Assembly (NCBI GenBank): GCA_958510875.1
Contig: OY294070.1
Coordinates: 11,275,631 to 11,339,630 of the forward strand
Direction: 5' to 3'
Source of the DNA: Endomychus coccineus
Taxonomy: Eukaryota; Arthropoda; Insecta; Coleoptera; Endomychidae
Length of the DNA stretch: 64,000 bases
Below are positions 1-11,725 of this stretch, piece by piece; positions within the stretch are counted from its first letter, which is position 1, and every line of letters starts with the position of its first letter. A program made the translations under genes and the position numbers. The notes beneath the pieces were generated by a model. That model was not told where the DNA came from. It was given only the letters and a program-made list of their open reading frames with translations, and did no database searches.

Positions 1-1819
1 AGCTTATGAAGAAGATCCCGATCCAACTGTACTTAAAGTTTTGTTGCGAACCTCTCATACGTCATGTTTTGTATGTGGTAGATTTGAAAATCTTGGTAGA
101 ATGTCACCTTCTGGTAGGTTGGATGTATTTCTGAAGACCGGAATGTTTGCACCTGACGGCGTCAGAATCTGTGGTGGTCATTTGAATGAGGAGGAACATC
201 TTCTGCCACCTTTTATGAATGGGCTTAGAGGAATAACAAGACCATACAATTTGAAAGGTAATGAACTCAAACATATGTTAGTATCGTTACGAGAAGCTGT
301 GCTGAACTATAATTCAACAAATAAATACAATAACGAGGATAATTTTACTGATGAAGAGTTCCAGGCGTTAACTCCAATAAAAAAAGTGCAGTTTACAGAC
401 CTCTTTGAATTTTGCAATCGCGTCAATATTCATCAGAAAAATAGAGCAATAGCGAAGAAAGATTTGTTATGTTTCTTGTGCAAATTACGACAAGGATTTT
501 CCGATCAATTCTTGATGGGCATGTTTTCCTATTCCAGTCGTCAAGCTGTGAGCTTGGCAATTCAAAAAGTGTGTGTATCATTATTACAACAATTCGTTCC
601 ACAAAATGTAGGGTATCAGCATATAGAGAGGGGCCAATATATTACTAGACATGTTACGGATTTTGCAAACACCCTTTACAATCCTGAACCAAATTATCGA
701 AGAGCAATAGCTTATATTGACGGGACGTACATAAAAATACCCAAAAGTCGGACATTTCAAGTATTACGTCAATCATACTGTGTACACAAGGGTTACCATC
801 TTTTGAAACCTGCATTGATTGTTGCTCCCAATGGTTATATCCTAGATGTTCACGGTCCTTATTTCTCTGATTCAAGAAATAATGATGCGGCAATGTTGAG
901 ACATGAGTATGAACGAGATTTAATGGGTCTGAGGAACTGGTTCCAAGAAGGTGATATTTTCATGTTAGATAGGGGATACCGTGACCCACAGAATTTCTTG
1001 GGTGACTTAGGTATAGTAGTAAAAATGCCCGTAGCACTTGGTGGTGGACAGCATCAGCTTACAACCGAAGAGGCAAATTCATCTAGACTAGTTACGAAAA
1101 CGAGATGGATTGTAGAAGCTAGAAACGGTCATATAAAGAATATGTTCAAATTCTTCAGAGATACTGTACCAATGCCACAAGTTCTGCATATAGGAGACTA
1201 TATCAGAATAGCATGTGCGATAATCAATAAGTATCATGAACCAATTACCATGGAAGGAGCCAATGCTGAGCTAGCTCAGATAATGTTAAACCGTGCCAAT
1301 GAAATAAATGAACTCCAGTTGAGAATAGAAGAAGAGGGTCTGCTACGAAGACATGGTAGATGGTTTCCAATGGAGGAAAACCAATTACTAAATTTTCCAG
1401 TTCTCAGTTTGGAGTACCTACGAGAACTAACATTCGGAATTTTCCAGATAAAAATAGCTCCATCTTATGTACAAGATAATAGACAGGATTTGGGAAACGT
1501 TTTATTTGAATTCGACGACCGTATTGAAATTCCAGGTCTATTGAGGATGAGAATAAAATCTCGTCATCGAAATAGTATCAAATACCAACTGTGGATCAAG
1601 TACAATGTCAGTTTGGAAGGTGTGCCAATTCAGGGGTACTACTGTACGTGCAAATCAGGAAGTCGTACATTGGGTACATGTTCGCATGTAGCTAGCTTAC
1701 TTTGGTACCTTGGATATGCCCGTCATGCTGCCAATGTTAAGTATCCTTCGACCGAAATACTTCATACCGTATCTGATGCTGCAGAGAGACATAATAATGA
1801 AGAACCTATGATTGTTTAG
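1..1819 (+). CDS. DDE_Tnp_4-type transposase with C-terminal SWIM zinc finger, 5' partial
   Basis: Long uninterrupted frame ending at TAG 1817-1819. The first in-window start-like codon is only a TTG at 41, and the frame stays open back to base 2, so the true start lies left of the window. Counting from base 41, residues 9-47 form a possible C2CH finger (C9, C12, C44, H47). An HTH_Tnp_4-like stretch follows near residues 140-180. The DDE core has D227 (YIDGTY), D310 (FMLDRGYRD) and E359 (IVEARNGHIK). A SWIM finger CxC...CxH has C535, C537, C547, H549. This is the architecture of Harbinger/IS5-like transposases. All three acidic residues and both fingers are intact, unlike every other transposase here, so it is either recently active or a domesticated gene. 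The SWIM finger probably binds DNA or protein (inference). Confidence 0.85.
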   Translation, partial: AYEEDPDPTVLKVLLRTSHTSCFVCGRFENLGRMSPSGRLDVFLKTGMFAPDGVRICGGHLNEEEHLLPPFMNGLRGITRPYNLKGNELKHMLVSLREAVLNYNSTNKYNNEDNFTDEEFQALTPIKKVQFTDLFEFCNRVNIHQKNRAIAKKDLLCFLCKLRQGFSDQFLMGMFSYSSRQAVSLAIQKVCVSLLQQFVPQNVGYQHIERGQYITRHVTDFANTLYNPEPNYRRAIAYIDGTYIKIPKSRTFQVLRQSYCVHKGYHLLKPALIVAPNGYILDVHGPYFSDSRNNDAAMLRHEYERDLMGLRNWFQEGDIFMLDRGYRDPQNFLGDLGIVVKMPVALGGGQHQLTTEEANSSRLVTKTRWIVEARNGHIKNMFKFFRDTVPMPQVLHIGDYIRIACAIINKYHEPITMEGANAELAQIMLNRANEINELQLRIEEEGLLRRHGRWFPMEENQLLNFPVLSLEYLRELTFGIFQIKIAPSYVQDNRQDLGNVLFEFDDRIEIPGLLRMRIKSRHRNSIKYQLWIKYNVSLEGVPIQGYYCTCKSGSRTLGTCSHVASLLWYLGYARHAANVKYPSTEILHTVSDAAERHNNEEPMIV

Positions 1820-3130
1820 ACTGTTTATGGCATATTCTCCTTGTTTCTTTGTTCATATTGATATGTTCTCAGATGGAACATCCTGTAAATCATTAAATGA
1901 ATTATTAGAGTTCAGTCGAGAGTTTTTCATTTGGGTCAACGATACCAGGTTCAATGGTTAAGTTAAATGTTACATATAATATATTTATTGAGTTATAGCC
2001 CATTATTTCCTTCCTATTATATTTATGCTGAATGTACAAATGGAGGCTTTGTTGACCCGCTAAAAGGAGTTTCTCCGCCACACTCCTTGAGCATCAGTAC
2101 AATTATCGGATGTATTTACGTACTCATTCGACACAACCCTATCAAAATGATAGACCAATTTTTGTTATATTCTTGAGTTTCATCATCAACTTGAAGTATT
2201 ATTTTGACCGTAATAGCTGAAACACGCTGTATAATTGATCACCTATAGTGACATCAATGAACAATACTTCTAATAGTATCTCATATTAATTAGATCTTGA
2301 TTATTCGGAAAAGTGATTATTATCCAGGATAACGTTTCGTGTTGTTTAACAATGAAGAACAAATGAAAGTTTTCAATGGCCTCTAGCGCCAAAACCAGCC
2401 TATAGAAAAAGTTGTGCCCATTGAACTTTTTGTTCGGAATGACTTGGACTATAACATATCAAAAATTCAGCCAATTCGACAGGGAGCCACTTTCCCTACT
2501 AAAGTGAGCGGTATCCTTTGGTTCAAATTTACAATGTTCTTTCAAGATTTGTAGTCAATTTTTTTGATAAATTCGTGGACGAAGCGTCGTAGTAACTGAT
2601 CACAGGTCTTATGGGAAAATCTATTTTATATTTCGTTTGCTATTCGAATCAAGTAGAGAAATCTGCTCTATGTGTGAAGACAAGTGTAATGTTAATTATG
2701 AAAGCCAATCTTCATACCATAGACATACAATAATTGTTATTATTAGATTGCGGAAGTTTTATTTCGTTCGAACAACTATGTCTGATCCTCACTTTGATAG
2801 AATCGAATGATTTTATATAATCATGTATGTGTGTCCATCTATGGTGAATCTTACATAATGTCTTGTTATTACAAAACATATGGTAATGAATAAAAATTAT
2901 CTAACAACTTACGAAGAGGATTACAAGTTCCTAGTTGAATTTTGGTTGTTTGTCTCAGGTTGACTGACCAATATCAATTTATAAACTGTGGCAAAACTTT
3001 TCTGGTCTAATTTTTTGATTATCAGCTTTGAAATTTCAAAAGTTATCGAGGAAACATAGACAAACAATCATTTCAAAATTGTCTTTCTTCTTTCAAAACA
3101 AAACCAAATCATTGAAAAAAACTGTAAATA
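1820..3130. other. AT-rich sequence, nothing recognised
   Basis: Downstream flank of the DDE/SWIM gene. Only short ORFs without recognisable motifs. I cannot define a right terminal inverted repeat for the transposase because its left end is outside the window. Confidence 0.6.
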
Positions 3131-3262
3131 GTTCACAATTGTGGATAAACTATGACACTAGAGATAAGAAACAATCACCATTATCCACTTAAAATACAGT
3201 TGAAGTATGGAGGACCTTTCAGCTACCAAGTAGCCATCATCAGAGTGAACTAAATTGAAAAA
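3131..3262 (-). mobile_element. Penelope-like element family D, 3' terminal fragment
   Basis: Read on the minus strand this matches the segments at 15135-15240 and 49050-49150: a CTGATGATGG core, a hairpin (GCTAC/GTAGC), GAAA, then GTCC and a tail ending in GTGATT(A/G)TTTCTTA. The copy at 49 kb follows a PLE GIY-YIG domain, which identifies these pieces as PLE ends. No coding part is left at this copy. Confidence 0.6.
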
Positions 3263-3425
3263 CAAAATGCAAAATAATTACTATTCTCATACTATTCGTC
3301 TTGAAACGTCCTAAGATGAACAAAAAAATACGGTAAGTTACTGGACTTTTTGATCCTTTGGATGTGGAGAAGCAATAAACTCAATTTTTCAGGGTGTTAT
3401 CATCCCGAATATAGCTCACACCATA

Positions 3426-4460
3426 AACTATGACGCCAATAAAATCATATTGTAGAGAGAGGAGCAATTTCCTAAGGGGGTAAGTATGGAAAAATTTCAA
3501 TTTTAGTCGATCTCATCGATTCTGGTGAAACACCGTTAAAACACGTTCTTGAAGGTGAGGAATTCAATTCTGACGTTAGTTTCCTCTTTAATACCATAAT
3601 TAACTGCATTAGAAGGGGTCAGGACCCTGAATTCTGCCCATCCCATGGACGACGACCCTAACAAAATCATATTGTAGAGAGCTTCTATACTTAAAACTTA
3701 TATCGAGGTCCTCCTGAGATCCTGCTGAAGCAATGCCAGCGATTATCCCAACTTTTTGAAATTTTCCTTTTTTTCAAAATTTCCTAACGAGTAAGTATGG
3801 AAAAACTTTATTTCAGTCAATCTCATAAATTCTGGTGAAACACCGTTAAAACACGTTTTTGAAGGTGAGGAATTCGATTCCGACGTTAGTTTCCCCTTTA
3901 ATACCATGATTAACCGCATTAGAAGGGTTCAAGACCCTGAATTCTGCCCATGCCATGGACGACGACCCTAACAAAATCATATTGTAGATAGATTCCACAC
4001 TTGAAACTTATATCGAGGTCCTTCTGAGATCCTGCTGAAGCAATTTCAGCGATTGCCCCAACATTTTGCAATTTTAATTTTTTGCACAATTTCCTAAGAG
4101 GTAAATTTATATTTCAGTCGATCTCATGGATTCTGGTGGAACACCTTTAAAACACGTTTTTGAAGGTGAGGAATTCGATTCCGACGTTAGTTTTCCCTTT
4201 AATACCATGATTAACTGCATTCGAGGGGTCAGGACCCTGAATTCTGCCCATCCCATAGATGAAGACCCTAACAAAATCATATTGTAAAGAGATTCTACAC
4301 TTGAAACTTATATCGAGGTCCTTCTGAGATCCTGTTGAAGCAATTTCAGCGATTACCCCAACTGTTTGCAATTTTCATTTTCTGCACAATTCCCTAAGGG
4401 GTAAGTATGGAAAAATTTATATTTTAGTCGTTCTCATCGATGCTAGTGAAACACTATTTT
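3426..4460 (+). repeat. Tandem satellite, about 300-310 bp units, roughly 3.3 copies
   Basis: The landmark AAAATCATATTGTA recurs near 3441, 3670, 3974 and 4278. ACACGTT(C/T)TTGAAGGTGAGG recurs at 3541, 3851 and 4152. The units therefore repeat every ~310 and ~301 bp, and the first copy is internally deleted. Each unit also carries a GTAAGTATGG-like string followed ~25-30 bp later by TTTCAG or TTTTAG, resembling splice signals. No coding capacity: the short reading frames inside are by-products of the repeat. Confidence 0.85.
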
Positions 4461-5620
4461 TTTTCAATCTCAATCGTAATTATTATCATTTATTTTAGTT
4501 TATATTGCTTATGAATGAAGAATTTTTAGTTTAAAATGTTCGCACCATATCCATATATTTAAAAGCCGTTTGTCAGCGATTCATATTGGACGAACTTTGC
4601 TGATTATTTTTCTTATTTAGTGCCATCACACATTTTAAAAAGATGCGGGTTACGAGTACAACATACCTAAAAATCGCATCAATCGACAGGTCTCAAAAGC
4701 TACAATAGGCTTCGCCATTCCATCTACGCTCAATTTGCGCTACTTGCGCCGGAAGGTCTCTGATGGATGACCTAGTCCGTACGGTGGACAGCCCACTGAA
4801 CCTGACATAACTTTTGTTGAGTACTTGCCCGATGAAAGAATGTATTCACCAAAAACTTCAAGAACGTTTAAGATTTAAACGGTGGTCCATTTTAGATGAA
4901 TGTCCTAGAACCTAGAATATCTCTATGAACTCTCAAAGTCAATCGTTAGGCAATAATCTGTTTTCGCAAAACACTTCCTTGTGAGTCAGGGCTGGCACAA
5001 GGGGATCAACTAACGCAAATCAGTAAAATTAATTAATATAAAACAATTATAGGCAATTCTTTGGGTGTTAATTGATTCAAATGTTTTAAATTTGCATGAT
5101 ATTTGTTCCAATTTTTCCATTTCGCCTTCGACGTTATTCATCACGATTCAAAACAAAATCGAACACTCTCAGAGCGAATTATTGTCACGGTGACAGATAC
5201 AGGAAGTTTTCGAATCAGTTTCGTTTCAATTTGACACTGATTAATGAAACTTCCAGCGAAGATAATCACTCTTTGATATCTAGTTACATTATTTTCTTTG
5301 CGGTAATTTTTTTTCACGTTCACATCAGATAAAAAGAGAAGGTGTCGGCAGTTGATGTATCTGCACCGTCATACAGAATGCATAATTAGATACTAAATCA
5401 GTTGTTTCTTAAATGGCTTCAATCAATTGGAGGTGAAAGGCTGATAAAGTATATTTATTTAGATAACATTCAGTGCCCCGGATTCTTGAAATAAACTGCC
5501 TATAGAGTCCGCAACTTTCAAGGGCCCATTGACCGGAGAAAACTCAACATTATTTCACAATAATATCTCAATGTGAGAGAAGTTCCAAGTGTCCCCAACC
5601 TTTCCCTGTTTTTTCTATAT
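4461..5620. other. Intergenic, nothing recognised
   Basis: Unique-looking AT-rich DNA. A small palindrome TGTCACGGTGACA sits near 5185. ORFs on both strands at 5096-5332 overlap each other and show no domain signature. Confidence 0.5.
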
Positions 5621-5624
5621 AGTA

Positions 5625-5735
5625 TAGTTCATATTAAACCGTTGACCTTTACTGCAACAAACAACAACTGATTAAACCACATTTTGTTGATTCGAATATC
5701 TTCAAATAGCAAAAATGGGTGCAGCGTCAGCTTGA
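5625..5735 (+). repeat. Dispersed repeat, copy 1 (partner at 44232-44345)
   Basis: Shares an ordered run of words with 44232-44345: AGTATAGTTCA, TTGACCTTTACTGCAA, CTGATTAAA, CACATT and CATCTTCAAA or TATCTTCAAA. Similarity stops abruptly on both sides. Identity of the element is unknown. Confidence 0.65.
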
Positions 5736-5791
5736 GAATACCTACATATTGATTTATTTTTATGTTGAATTAATAAGATACAAATATTCCT

Positions 5792-6092
5792 ATGAAATCT
5801 TCCATATCCATGCTGGGGATCACCACCAACAGCGCCATCTCATGGGATGATCATGTAAGGTCCATTGCGAACACCGCTTTACAAAAACTTGGTGACCAAG
5901 AGCTACCTTACATCCCAGCAGCTCCTCTTAATCTACATAGCTCAAATTCGACCTGTCCTGGAGTATTGTTCACATATTTGGATTTCGCCTCCCAAACATA
6001 TGAGGAAGCTCTTGGATTCTATCCAGAAGATAGCTATTAGTTTGATTGAGGATGTCACACTTACGAGATCATTGACAATAATGTTGAAATAG
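5792..6092 (+). pseudogene. Jockey-clade LINE, C-terminal reverse transcriptase tail (broken)
   Basis: Two overlapping frames together read like the end of a jockey ORF2. The first gives LGITTNSAISWDDHVRSIA. After a frameshift near 5890-5905 the second gives QLLLIYIAQIRPVLEYCSHI, then KLLDSIQK and LIEDVTLTRSL. This is the thumb/connection region that follows the catalytic RT fingers and palm, so no catalytic YADD is present. The same family recurs on the minus strand at 51345-51790. The fragment is 5'-truncated, as usual for LINE insertions. Confidence 0.8.
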
Positions 6093-6373
6093 ATCTGATT
6101 ATAATCAGATGATTGAAGGGTGTATGTTTATCTTTCATATATCCCTCCGGACGATTCTTTTATATACGATTGTACACAGAGCCAGCTCTAAATGAATCAG
6201 TATGTACCCTGCTCAAGATCTTTATAGCTCCTTTAAAAATTGTAAATGTATAAGGGCAATTTTATTCAAAAATTAAGTGTACCAAATAGGCAAAACAAAT
6301 TTGATCAGCGAAGTTGTGGTACTCTTTACCTAAAGTGGTTTTCCCTATACCTATAACCTCCGAACCGAATATT

Positions 6374-8330
6374 TTATTTTATTACTAAAGATATAATAAG
6401 TAAAATAAACATTAATGTGGGTACAGGAAAAGTTTCACAATAATCACTATCACTAATATCTTCATATAAACCTAAGCTTATTATTATTATTATTAGGATC
6501 ATACACGTATAACAGTTTACCACCTTAATTATATCTTGAATAGTAGAATTCCGCGGATTGCTAATCTTGGAAATTCTCGTCTTCCGGATGGATTCCGCGT
6601 CACAAAAGCACGACTTGATGCCGACGTTTCGCCAAACATTACACGTGGCATCTTCAGGCCAGACTTGAGGCTTGAACTGGAACTGATTATTGTGGCTTCT
6701 GTAGCGGTATTTGTTACTGTTGGGAAGGTAATATCCTGAGTCACGGTTTAGATTATTTGGATATCTTAGGATTTCTGTCGCTTGAAGAATCTTTTGCTGA
6801 TAGAAGTTTTGGGCTCGAGCTAAGATTTTAGCATTTTCGAAAACGATTTGATGATTAGTGTCAAACGTGTGTTCCGCAAGTGCAGATCTACTGCTGTCAC
6901 GAAGCGTTGTACAGCGCTCATGTTCTTTCACACGAACAGCTACTGTACGACCTGTTTCACCAATGTAGACTTTACCACAAGAACAGGGAATGCTATGAGC
7001 ACCGTCTAATGAAGAGGAGGAAGGGGATCTTTGATAGGTTTGTAAAACTGATATGGTTTGGGATGTGTGGAAAAACGAATAGAAATAGTATGCAAAAGGA
7101 TTTTGGAAATTCGATCTGTTACAGTTCCAATATATGGATGAGAGGCAGTGGATAAATGAGGAATGGAGGAATTATTTGATAATAAGACAGATGAAAGGTG
7201 TTTCAATTCTGATTTTAAGGATTGGGGTTGGGATAAGTTGACAGCTCTATGGACCAAGGAGTTTATGGCAGGTTGCTTTTGAGCACGGTGGGGGTGGGAG
7301 AGGCCATTTAAGTATCTATCGCTGTGAGTGAGTTTTCGATACACAGAATGTCCCAAAGTAGCGTCAGTCTGTCGACTAACTAATACATCTAGGAACAGGA
7401 GGAACCTTTCGATTCATCTTCCATGATGAAAAGGATATTGGGATGTAATGAATTTAAATGATTGAGGAAGGGAACAAGATTTTCGCGACCATGTCGCCAA
7501 ATAACAAAAGTATCGTCGACATATCTAAACCAACATTTCGGCTTGAGAACAGATGAGTCAATAGCATCTTCCTCAAAAATTTCAATGAAGATATTAGGAT
7601 GATCGGAGAAAGTGGGGAACCCATGGCAGCTCCCAAGGACTGCTCGTAAGACTTTCCATCTTACAAAAAATATGTGGAAGATAGACAAAAATCAGTTGCC
7701 AGTAGTAAGTCCATTGAAATGTTTTTGGCAGGTAACAGTTGAGAAATTATGGAAAGGGTGCGTGGAATGGGAACATTTGTAAAGAGTGATTCGACGTCGA
7801 AGCTGGCGAGCAAATCCCCTAGGTCAATTTTTAGTGTTTGGAGTTTTTCAACGGAATTCAGGATGAAACTGTTGGAATTACCTACAAGAGGTTTGAGAAT
7901 AGATGACAGATATCGAGAGAGTTTGTGAGTAGAGGATCCGATAGTGATGAGGGATAAGAAATTTCTTATCTGGATCAAGGAGGAAAGAATGACGGATGAT
8001 TTGTAAAATTGAACGTTATTATAGGGGGTGGGATCTTTTTGTAGGAGTTTATGGGAATTAGTTGCAGGATTTTGTTATCATAATCTGAATGATGGAGTTT
8101 CCTTCATCAGCTTTTGAAATAACTAAAACAGGCTTTGATTTGAAGGGATTAAGAGCTCGGGTTGAAGGCTTTGGGCAATTTGATTCGGATGTTGGAGAGA
8201 CCAAGAATTTTCGCAGTTTCGAAACGAATTTCATCTGTTGCGGAATGGGATGCTTCTACAGTAGATGTAATGGATGTCATAGCCATATTGTGGACGAGAA
8301 ACCTAAATTAGGACCTTAAGATAAAACTGA
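6374..8330 (-). pseudogene. Penelope-like element family A, copy 1: RT plus GIY-YIG, broken
   Basis: Minus-strand order is typical of PLEs. An N-terminal stretch near 8140-8080 has a KADEGNS-like motif. RT pieces follow at 7978-7661 (DLLASFDVESLFTNVP), 7636-7454 (AMGSPLSP) and 7688-7389 (RYVDDTFVIW, the catalytic YVDD). The RT-to-nuclease linker is at 7356-7006. A GIY-YIG endonuclease lies at about 7000-6740 (CSCGKVYIGETGRTVAVRVK then HERC). At least three frameshifts and internal stops make it inactive; the linker also lacks about 30 residues present in copy 2 (39500-40900). The hammerhead-containing end follows at 6670-6612. In PLEs the RT copies the RNA and GIY-YIG nicks the target (established knowledge). 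Confidence 0.88.
6614..6664 (-). ncRNA. Type I hammerhead ribozyme motif, PLE family A copy 1 (decayed)
   Basis: On the minus strand: CTGAAGA (6657-6651), a stem II hairpin bounded by GCC and GGC, then GAAAC-GTC. Stem I has C-G, G-C and U-A pairs with one mismatch (UGGC against GGCA). Stem II's inner pairs are weaker than in the copies at 40771 and 62313, so this copy is probably less active. Confidence 0.65.
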
Positions 8331-9374
8331 TTGCTCGGCTTCGGAAAAGGTATGTGAAGATAAATTAACCAAAGTATTTACAAGAGGGGTTGATTTGGAA
8401 GGTTGCTGCTGAGTGCATCCAACTGTCCAACTGTGTTTTTCCAACTGTCTACATAAATCTTATTGAACGTAAGCAAAATTGTTTCAGGTTTATTGCGAGT
8501 CAAAAATAAGATCGTAACCACTGGCTTCAATATTACTACTCAATATTCGAATGCACACGAAAGATGTAACCGCCTTAACAAATCACAAATATATACAATA
8601 TGTTTATATCTATATATATATGCAAAGTTCTGAAATTCCAACCAGCTATTTCCAAATGTTTGCCAGGAAGTCGGCCATAGCCTACTTCGTACGAAGGTTA
8701 TAACTTAATATCTAGAGAATAAGAAATTTCAACTTAAATCACCGATAGTCCACAAGAAGTTACTCAACGCACCTGTTAAACCAGTAACGACATATCTGCA
8801 TATGATGATAAAAAACACATGATATAATTCAAGCCCACGCCATAGGAGTCGCTGTCTATCCGAGAACGTATGCACGGACTGCGATTGTTATGCAAAAACG
8901 CAGCATTAAATTCGAAAATATCCCTATTTGGCACAATCATGATTATTCATTAAGAGCATCCTCGTAACATTAATTAACAGAATCAAGCTTATGCAACAAT
9001 TTATGATGGAATTATCATAGTGTACTTATTGTTTGTTTAATTTATCTTGGCATATTTTGCTAAGCAGCATTTAACTGTTGGTCAATAGCTCTTAGAGTTT
9101 CTTGTTCATCTTCATTTTGAAACTGCGAGTGGGCTATGTTCATTTTGGAAATACTCCGTTTTCCACATACTGGGCCAATCGAAGAAAAATATTATATTAA
9201 TATAATAACCTTTTAATTGAGTTTCGGCATTTTATAGGCTGCAATAATTCGTTTTAAAATAATATTATTATTATCATTCTTATGTTGGAAAGAGGCAGAG
9301 CTTACCAGAACCTATTATGTTCAAAATACATAGTGTACAAAATATGAACAGTAGGTGCCTAATACTCAACCTAA
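8331..9374. other. Intergenic, nothing recognised
   Basis: AT-rich, with only short frames. The part nearest 8331-8420 may be the degraded 5' portion of the minus-strand PLE. An ATT-rich stretch occurs near 9260. Confidence 0.5.
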
Positions 9375-10620
9375 ATTAATAATGTGAGCAAGTCAAGAAC
9401 CTTGGGGTAAGCCTAGATAAAAGGCTGATCTTTGGGAAGCATCTGGAGAAAACCACTTGTAAAGCCATAGGGGCCTTGTGGGCCTGTCGAAGAACAGTTG
9501 GGAGAACCTGGGGACTCGCACCACGTATGGTGCACTGGGTGTGAACCACCATAGTGAGACCCATTGAGACCCATTGACGAAAGGATCTCAACATTCCCTG
9601 AACAATGTTCGGAGGATGGAGTGCTTAGGAAAAATGGGTACAATGTCGACCATCCCAACGGTTGCGATGGAAAGGCTATTGGTGTTGGAGCAGCTACACC
9701 TCGTCGTTCAGGCAGAAGCCTTAACAGGAGCGTATCTCTTCGATGTTATTGGACAAGGAAGGCCGACCAGGAGGCCGAAACATTCTTGGATTGCTTGGAT
9801 TCCCTGAGCTATTGGGGATGAGATCGAACAGGATCAAGGTTCCCAGCACCTTCACCGTTCAAGATTCAAACCTAGAACGGGGGGAGAACACTGGGGGAAA
9901 TTCTCATATGATACCAGGGGTTCTGTATAGCTTACCCAAGGCACCAAGACCGAAAAAAGTACAGGTGCTAGAAATAGTCAAGACAGAGCACTAAGGGGGA
10001 AGAATTTCTTTGAACCTACGGACACTCACTATAGAATTCCAACTAAAAATACTAGCAATTACAACATGTTTTCGAATTACGGAGAGAGACTATGAAATTA
10101 GACAAATCACAATCGTAGCGAGAAACCTAGCAGTGCTTAAGGCACTAGAGTCATACACAATCACCTCATAATCTGTAATTGATTGTGTAAAGAAGCTAAC
10201 GGCACTAGTAAAGAACCACAATAGAGTTACACTCATATGGGCATCTGAGGAAATCAGAAACTGCCGTGGCACACACCGTGTCTATTGAAGAAAACTGCCC
10301 CGTATGTCGCATTCCAAGCGACTAATGGGAGACCTCCAGCAGCAGCAAGTGAAAAATCTACTGACGTTCAGTAGACAATAAATAACGAATCTTGTTACAT
10401 TTCTGACCAGAGACGCTCCATGCAACAAACATCTCTGCGCGATAGGGCTGGTATGTCAGCCCACATGCATGTGCTGTGTCAGTGCAGGGTATACGCAGTT
10501 GGTCGTCGGACATACCATGGGTACGATACATCCGAGAAAATCGAAAGTAACAGTCTACTGAATTTAGTAGAATACACCGGACTAATGAGGAGATGGGAGT
10601 ATATGAAGGCACAATAGGAC
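9375..10620 (+). pseudogene. RNase H-bearing LINE, 3' half (heavily degraded)
   Basis: Successive plus-strand frames resemble the C-terminal half of an I/LOA/Outcast-like LINE. The frame from about 9393 reads NLGVSLDKRLIFGKHLEK and ACRRTVGRTWGL, the segment after RT. Near 9600 VRRMECL and AEALTGAYLFDV appear. Around 9940-10230 there is an RNase H-like stretch (TKTEKSTGA, then KNHNRVTLIW in another frame). Around 10440-10600 there is a Cys-rich end (HMHVLCQCRVYAVGRRTYHG, EYTGLMRRW). Stops and frameshifts are spread throughout. No 5' half is visible. Clade assignment is tentative. Confidence 0.65.
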
Positions 10621-10860
10621 ACTAATGACCGCAATGTGATAAGGGCTCCTCTGCAGGAAGGAGAGCCAATCTTAAGGTCAGCTTTAGTCAGTAAGAATTC
10701 GGCACTCCCGGGGGCAAGGGTCCACGAGGCGTCTATGCAAGATTTCTCTACGCAAAAAAATGGGAGGAACAAAGGCAAAATTAGCAAACCTATAACTAAA
10801 AAATGTGGAATAAATGATATAAACAAAAAAGAATGTAGATTCAAAAAAAGTCAAGTTTAA

Positions 10861-11097
10861 CTAATTGCTTGTTTTAGGAACACGATCAAAGCTTTTGAGG
10901 GTAGATTTCTGTCCATCGATATATGTTAATACATTATAAGAGGTTAGTTGTCGTCGACCTGTCCGGTAGCAAACATGTTGACCATCAGGTACAACTGCGG
11001 AATTCAGTAAGAAAGGGAGAAGTTGGTTAACAAAAAGTCTTCCCATTACATTAGAACAAACAGGAATAAAACATATTGGTCTAATATTGAATAACAA
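10861..11097 (-). pseudogene. LINE reverse transcriptase fragment
   Basis: The minus-strand frame reads IRPICFIPVCSNVMGRLFVN followed by QLLPFLLNS and, further on, GQHVCYRTGR. This matches the LINE RT block of form YRPI.L.PV.SKV.ERL...FL....Q.GFR.GRST, which precedes the catalytic palm. The catalytic YADD is absent, so the fragment is short and truncated on both sides. It lies opposite in orientation to the LINE at 9375-10620 and is a separate insertion. Confidence 0.55.
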
Positions 11098-11329
11098 AAT
11101 GTGAACTTAAAAGACGTAGTATACTAATTTGAATAAAAACCGCAGCGACCAGAACTAGTTTTTATTTTTTGAAATTTTCACATAAGACGTTCTACTTCGA
11201 TATAACAAAGAAATGATTCAAGTTTCAACGAAGAATTTCAACATTACCTCGGCATTTCTTATGATCTTCATTAGCAAAAAGGGCATGTTTTGCACCAGTT
11301 TTCGAAAAAAAATTCTTGCGAGTACTGCT

Positions 11330-11532
11330 TACATATTCCCATAGCAAGCACCATTTTCGTATCCAGTTTCTGGATCTCCTGAGTGTGGTATAGATTCTAC
11401 CTGCAGTGCTCTACATCTTGGGAGGATCAGTGTTACGCATCTGCACAGAATTGGCATCGATGTTTCATTTTTCCGCCTGCACCACCTGCACAAAGGCGAA
11501 TCGCAAAGGTTCGTTCCTGTGGAGGTGGTCAC
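11330..11532 (-). pseudogene. LINE C-terminal zinc-knuckle fragment
   Basis: Minus-strand frame with LCRWCRRKNETSMPILCRC followed by a run ending LPRCRAL. The pattern C..C......(H/P).LC.C.....R resembles the Cys/His-rich end of RNase H-type LINEs. It is short and lacks upstream RT or RNase H in the same orientation. The call is weak, made by pattern alone. Confidence 0.4.
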
Positions 11533-11554
11533 CTTGACTTTTCCTTCGGGGCAA

Positions 11555-11725
11555 TTTGAATACAGCCAATCATGTGGCCGTCGTTTTGAAACCTGTTGCA
11601 GTACGATATCTTCGGGGGTTGATTGACCACTTTTTCAACAAGATAACGCCAGCCCTCACACGGCTACAGTTACTACACAATTTCGCCCGTCAATAGCGTC
11701 ATTCTCCAACGTCATGAAAATGACG
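11555..11725 (+). pseudogene. Tc1-like transposase fragment around the second catalytic Asp
   Basis: One frame reads LKPVAVRYLRGLID. After a one-base shift the next reads PLFQQDNASPHTATVTTQF. QQDN.SPHTA is the block around the second catalytic aspartate of Tc1-like DDE transposases. Nothing else of the gene is recognisable nearby; the rest has been lost. Confidence 0.6.

Noticed and set aside
3426..4460. CRISPR-like array
   Set aside because: Units are ~300 bp and similar throughout, with no short repeats separated by unique spacers; the window is eukaryotic.
5096..5332. Overlapping ORFs on both strands
   Set aside because: No motif, no homologous copy, length expected by chance.
8089..8319. 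76-residue plus-strand ORF
   Set aside because: Antisense of the N-terminal region of the minus-strand PLE (KADEGNS block); a shadow.
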